From contig NZ_FZPA01000005.1 in assembly GCF_900188185.1 (NCBI RefSeq), positions 157,038-221,037 of the forward strand: a DNA stretch of 64,000 nucleotides. Reading direction: 5' to 3'. The stretch's first letter is position 1; every line of letters starts with the position of its first letter. The notes beneath the pieces are model-generated. The model was not told the origin of the DNA. It worked only from the letters and a program-made list of their open reading frames with translations, and made no database searches. Both the position numbers and the translations under genes were made by a program. Source of the stretch: Sphingopyxis indica. Lineage in GTDB: Bacteria > Pseudomonadota > Alphaproteobacteria > Sphingomonadales > Sphingomonadaceae. Below, piece after piece: positions 61,603 through 64,000 of this stretch.

Positions 61603-62664
61603 ATGCCTTTGTTGGAAGCCCGCAAGACCTACAAGCCCTTCGAATATCCCTGGGCCTATGATTTCTGGAAGCGCCAGCAGCAGATCCACTGGATGCCCGA
61701 GGAAGTGCCGCTGGGCGAGGATTGCCGCGACTGGGCGCAGAAGATCAGCGACCACGAGCGCAACCTCCTGACGCAGATTTTCCGCTTCTTCACCCAGGCC
61801 GACGTCGAGGTGCAGGATTGCTACCACGACAAATATGGCCGCGTGTTCAAGCCGACCGAGATCAAGATGATGCTGACCGCGTTCAGCAACATGGAAACCG
61901 TCCACATCGCCGCTTACTCGCACCTGCTCGACACGATCGGCATGCCCGAGAGCGAATATGGCATGTTCCTCGAATATGACGAGATGCGCGCGAAGCACGA
62001 CTATCTCGGCACCTTCGGCGTCGACAGCGACGAGGATATCGCGCGCACGCTCGCGATGTTCGGCGGCTTTACCGAGGGGCTTCAGCTGTTCGCCAGCTTC
62101 GCGATGCTGATGAACTTCCCGCGCTTCAACAAGATGAAGGGCATGGGCCAGATCGTCAGCTGGTCGGTGCGCGACGAAAGCCTGCACTGCGAAGGCATCA
62201 CGCGCCTCTTCCACGCCTTCGTCAAGGAACGCGACTGCCTGACCAAGGCGGTGAAGGAAGACATCATCGACTGCTGCCAGAAAACCGTGCGGCTCGAGGA
62301 TGCGTTCATCGACCTCGCCTTCGAGCAAGGCCCGGTCCCCGGCATGACGCCCAAGGAGATCAAGCGCTACATCCGCTACATCGCCGACTGGCGCCTCGGG
62401 CAATTGGGCTTCCAGCCGATCTACATGATCGACGAGCACCCCCTCCCCTGGCTCGCCCCGCTCCTCAACGGCGTCGAGCACGCCAACTTCTTCGAAACGC
62501 GCGCGACCGAATATTCGAAGGCCGCGACGCGCGGCGACTGGAACAGCGTGTGGACCAGCTTCGACAACCGCAAGAAGGCCAAAGCCAACGACGACCCGGC
62601 CGCCGCCCCCGAAGGCGACGAGGGCGAAGACATGTTCGCCAAGGCAGGGATTGCCGCGGAGTAA
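61603..62664 (+). CDS. nrdB: Ribonucleoside-diphosphate reductase class Ia, beta subunit
   Basis: Radical-generating subunit of 353 residues. The di-iron ligands and the tyrosyl radical site are visible: METVHIAAYSHLLD contains the E-x-x-H metal ligands and the Tyr four residues on (radical position), and SWSVRDESLHCEGITRLFH holds the second E-x-x-H. An early acidic ligand lies in DVEVQDCYHDK. No N-terminal ATP-cone. A Lys/Asp/Glu-rich tail (about 325-353) probably includes the NrdA-docking end (FAKAGIAAE). Downstream of nrdA in the same direction. Confidence 0.94.
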   Translation: MPLLEARKTYKPFEYPWAYDFWKRQQQIHWMPEEVPLGEDCRDWAQKISDHERNLLTQIFRFFTQADVEVQDCYHDKYGRVFKPTEIKMMLTAFSNMETVHIAAYSHLLDTIGMPESEYGMFLEYDEMRAKHDYLGTFGVDSDEDIARTLAMFGGFTEGLQLFASFAMLMNFPRFNKMKGMGQIVSWSVRDESLHCEGITRLFHAFVKERDCLTKAVKEDIIDCCQKTVRLEDAFIDLAFEQGPVPGMTPKEIKRYIRYIADWRLGQLGFQPIYMIDEHPLPWLAPLLNGVEHANFFETRATEYSKAATRGDWNSVWTSFDNRKKAKANDDPAAAPEGDEGEDMFAKAGIAAE

Positions 62665-62671
62665 CAACCCA

Positions 62672-62742
62672 AACCCCCTCCCCTTCAGGGGAGGGGCAGC
62701 GAAGCTTGCCAGCTTGCTGGCTTAGCGAAGCGGGGTGGGCCA
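62672..62742. repeat. Repeat after nrdB: hairpin CCCCTCCCCTTCAGGGGAGGGG and tail
   Basis: A strong hairpin (62678-62698) followed by GCCAGCTTGCTGGC and GCTTAGCGAAGC palindromes; its last part, GGGGTGGGC, is common to this sphingomonad repeat type. It may act as the nrdAB transcription end. Confidence 0.75.
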
Positions 62743-62779
62743 CACGGCCCGAAACGATGATCGAAAAGAGAAGTCGCAA

Positions 62780-63010
62780 ATGACCGAAAAGAAAAAGCTA
62801 AAACTCCTGATCCTCAGCCAGCCGCAACGCGCCTGCCTCGAAGGCCTGTCAAACCGCCGCCCCCAACTCCCCACCGACCCCATCCGCGACGACCTCGTCG
62901 AACTCGGCCTGGTCGCGCAACAGGGCGCGAAATGGACGCTGACCCCGACGGGCAAGAAAGTGCTTGCGGCGGGGTCGAACCGGCGGAACAAGGGCGGGTT
63001 TTCGGTTTAG
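62780..63010 (+). CDS. Hypothetical 76-residue protein, winged-helix-like
   Basis: A small basic protein beginning MTEKKKLKLLILSQPQRACL, then LSNRRPQLPTDPIRDDLVEL and LGLVAQQGAKWTLTPTGKKV. The arrangement (helices then ELGLV-x-W-x-LTPxGKK) resembles a winged-helix half with a wing, as in many small putative regulators, but there is no named family. ATG 62780 follows GAAAAGAGAAG. Downstream of nrdB by 115 bases; function not inferable. Confidence 0.6.
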   Translation: MTEKKKLKLLILSQPQRACLEGLSNRRPQLPTDPIRDDLVELGLVAQQGAKWTLTPTGKKVLAAGSNRRNKGGFSV

Positions 63011-63103
63011 AGTGAACTGTCGCGCTAGACGCAATAATGTTCCTCATTGACTCACTTTTTGATCCATATATGTTCCTGTTATTGGATCATGGGAGTCGAG
63101 TCG

Positions 63104-63304
63104 ATGCCGGACTACTATGTTAACAATCGAGCGCAAGGGAATGGGGACCACGAGGTGCACATTCCTAGCTGCACCTATTTCCCGAGCGACAAAACTTATC
63201 TCGGAAATTTCTCTTCATGCCACCCTGCCATCGTGATCGCGAAAGCTTATTATTCGCAATCCAATGGGTGCGCCTTTTGTTGCCCGGCTTGTCATACTTC
63301 TTAG
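63104..63304 (+). CDS. Low-GC Cys/His mini-protein, widely scattered family
   Basis: A 66-residue protein, MPDYYVNNRAQGNGDHEVHI, then SCTYFPSDKTYLGNFSSCHP, AIVIAKAYYSQSNGCAFCC, PACHTS. The pattern H-x3-H-x3-C ... Y-L-G-x-F-x-x-C ... A-K-x-Y-Y ... G-C-x-x-C-C-x-x-C-H-T-S appears in small proteins of many unrelated bacteria; function unknown, but zinc or heme binding through its seven Cys and His residues is possible. ATG 63104 has GGGAG eight bases upstream. GC content of the gene is markedly lower than its neighbours, suggesting horizontal transfer. Confidence 0.75.
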   Translation: MPDYYVNNRAQGNGDHEVHIPSCTYFPSDKTYLGNFSSCHPAIVIAKAYYSQSNGCAFCCPACHTS

Positions 63305-63370
63305 AAAAGGAAACGAACAAGCTACGGTGACAGGTGCAACAATACCCAATTCCTCTTGGTCACCCGGTCG

Positions 63371-63494
63371 CCTGGATGCCGGATCAAGTCCGGCATGACG
63401 AATGGTGCGAGGCGGTTTGGCATGACGAGGCGGGGAGACGCATCCGCTTTGGCACCTATCCTCGTCACCCCGGACTTGATCCGGGGTCCATCGC
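63371..63494. repeat. Family C REP-like repeats between the mini-protein and GIY-YIG genes
   Basis: Left: GGATGCCGGATCAAGTCCGG to 63400; right: CGTCACCCCGGACTTGATCC from 63464. A broken family member (GGTTTGGCATGACGAGGCGG) lies between. Part of a repeat cluster that continues at 63856. Confidence 0.83.
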
Positions 63495-63512
63495 CGCCTT
63501 AGCCTCCAGCCC

Positions 63513-63827
63513 ATGCACCGCGACTTTCAGCCATGCGCCTATATCATGGCGAGCGCGCGGCACGGGACGCTCTATACCGGCGTCACCTCGCATCTGATCC
63601 AGCGGGTCGTCCAGCATCGCGAGGGCACATTCGACGGTTTCACCAAGCGCTACGGCGTCAAAGGCCTCGTCTGGTTCGAACTCTCCGGGACGATGGAACT
63701 CGCCATCGCGCGCGAAAAGCAGCTCAAGAACTGGCAGCGCCGGTGGAAGATCGAGTTGATCGAGGCAGCGAACCCGGAGTGGCGCGATCTGGCGGAGGAA
63801 TTGGGGTTGCCGCCGCTGGGCGGGTGA
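63513..63827 (+). CDS. GIY-YIG nuclease family protein
   Basis: A 104-residue single-domain GIY-YIG protein of the UPF0213/YhbQ-like type. Motif elements are YIMASARHGTLYTGVTS (standing for GIY...YIG; Y10-I and Y22-T-G), then RVVQHREGTFDGFTKRYGVK with the conserved Arg/His, and ELAIAREKQLKNWQRRWKIE with catalytic Glu. Such short proteins are common near repeats and may act as structure-specific endonucleases, though most are uncharacterised. Surrounded on both sides by family C repeats. Confidence 0.88.
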   Translation: MHRDFQPCAYIMASARHGTLYTGVTSHLIQRVVQHREGTFDGFTKRYGVKGLVWFELSGTMELAIAREKQLKNWQRRWKIELIEAANPEWRDLAEELGLPPLGG

Positions 63828-63855
63828 CGCCTGCCCTCCGCACCTCCCCCTCATT

Positions 63856-63888
63856 CGTCATGCCGGACTTGATCCGGCATCCATCGCA
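63856..63888. repeat. Family C REP-like hairpin next to the IS30 end
   Basis: CGTCATGCCGGACTTGATCC then GGCATCCATCG: the repeat unit is followed about 20 bases later by the IS30-like end, suggesting the element inserted in or beside the repeat. Confidence 0.85.
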
Positions 63889-63908
63889 GCGTCGGTGTCG
63901 TGGACCCC

Positions 63909-64000
63909 CCTGAGTTCACAAACGAAGTGCAACACCTCAAGCAGGTGGTGCCATGTCGAGATACCGTCATTTATCGCTTGAGGAGCGCTGTTCGATTGCC
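63909..64000 (+). mobile_element. IS30-family insertion sequence, left end (runs off the window)
   Basis: From about 63909, CCTGAGTTCACAAACGAAGT begins what looks like a terminal inverted repeat of an IS30-type element, followed by the transposase start at 63953. The right end lies outside the window, so the exact boundary and any target duplication cannot be seen. Confidence 0.7.
63953..64000 (+). CDS. IS30-family transposase, N-terminus only
   Basis: Sixteen codons before the window ends: MSRYRHLSLEERCSIA, the characteristic N-terminal start of IS30 transposases (YRHLSLEERxxIA, first helix of the DNA-binding domain). An AGGTGG lies six bases before the ATG. The rest, including the DDE catalytic core, is beyond the window, so integrity cannot be judged. 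Confidence 0.85.
   Translation, partial: MSRYRHLSLEERCSIA

Overview
The window is about 64 kb of GC-rich, densely coded chromosome. It looks like a sphingomonad alphaproteobacterium, most like Sphingopyxis. The pointers are an RcdA (DUF1465) homologue, a CarD regulator, a DksA with only one zinc-ligand cysteine, UrcA-family and DUF3008 small proteins, an MCNLYR-type SRAP relative, and many REP-like palindromes of kinds common in this order. I call it from gene content only; there is no rRNA or tRNA gene in the window.

Layout. 1-7.5 kb: xerC, hemW, rdgB, two small membrane proteins and rph on the minus strand, interrupted by a plus-strand retropepsin-like protein, then the heat-shock pair hrcA-grpE. 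7.5-11.5 kb: def and recR (minus), fmt-truA (plus, ATGA overlap), then carD. 11.8-16.6 kb: an SDR, rcdA, a divergent pair of tiny DUF465 proteins, a PilZ protein, dksA, and a striking serine-rich protein with a PEP-CTERM-like tail. 16.7-26.9 kb: serS-surE, a repeat nest holding a 36-codon SDR remnant, a PQQ sugar dehydrogenase, dnaN, a K+ channel and rimO. 26.9-30.8 kb: a large periplasmic repeat protein, then a pit phosphate transporter operon whose first gene fuses a Nudix domain to a DUF47/PhoU-like domain and which has four PhoB half-sites at exact 11-bp spacing upstream. 31-45.6 kb: a Baeyer-Villiger monooxygenase, argC, an NlpC/P60 peptidase, an M17 aminopeptidase, a pseudouridine synthase-arfB pair, a 266-bp palindromic element next to a damaged SRAP gene, a 2OG oxygenase, LysR and HxlR regulators and rlmN. 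45.7-58.8 kb: an outer-membrane barrel, MOSC protein, acyl-CoA carboxyltransferase/SDR divergent pair, S10 peptidase, DMT transporter, Sua5, acyl-CoA dehydrogenase and a CHASE2-EAL phosphodiesterase. 58.9-62.7 kb: a 20-codon micro-ORF with its own leader and terminator, then class Ia ribonucleotide reductase nrdA and nrdB. 62.8-64 kb: an accessory tail with a low-GC Cys/His mini-protein, a GIY-YIG protein, repeats and the start of an IS30-family element that runs off the window.

Most genes are housekeeping (translation, DNA repair, nucleotide and tRNA metabolism). The more unusual material is in intergenic structure: at least four families of REP-like inverted repeats occupy most gaps, some nested in longer inverted repeats and two of them supplying stop codons for neighbouring genes. 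The most promising leads are the Pho-box/Nudix-DUF47/Pit operon, the 58.9-kb micro-ORF with its structured leader, the serine-rich tail-anchored protein, and the palindromic element that appears to have removed the catalytic start of an SRAP gene.
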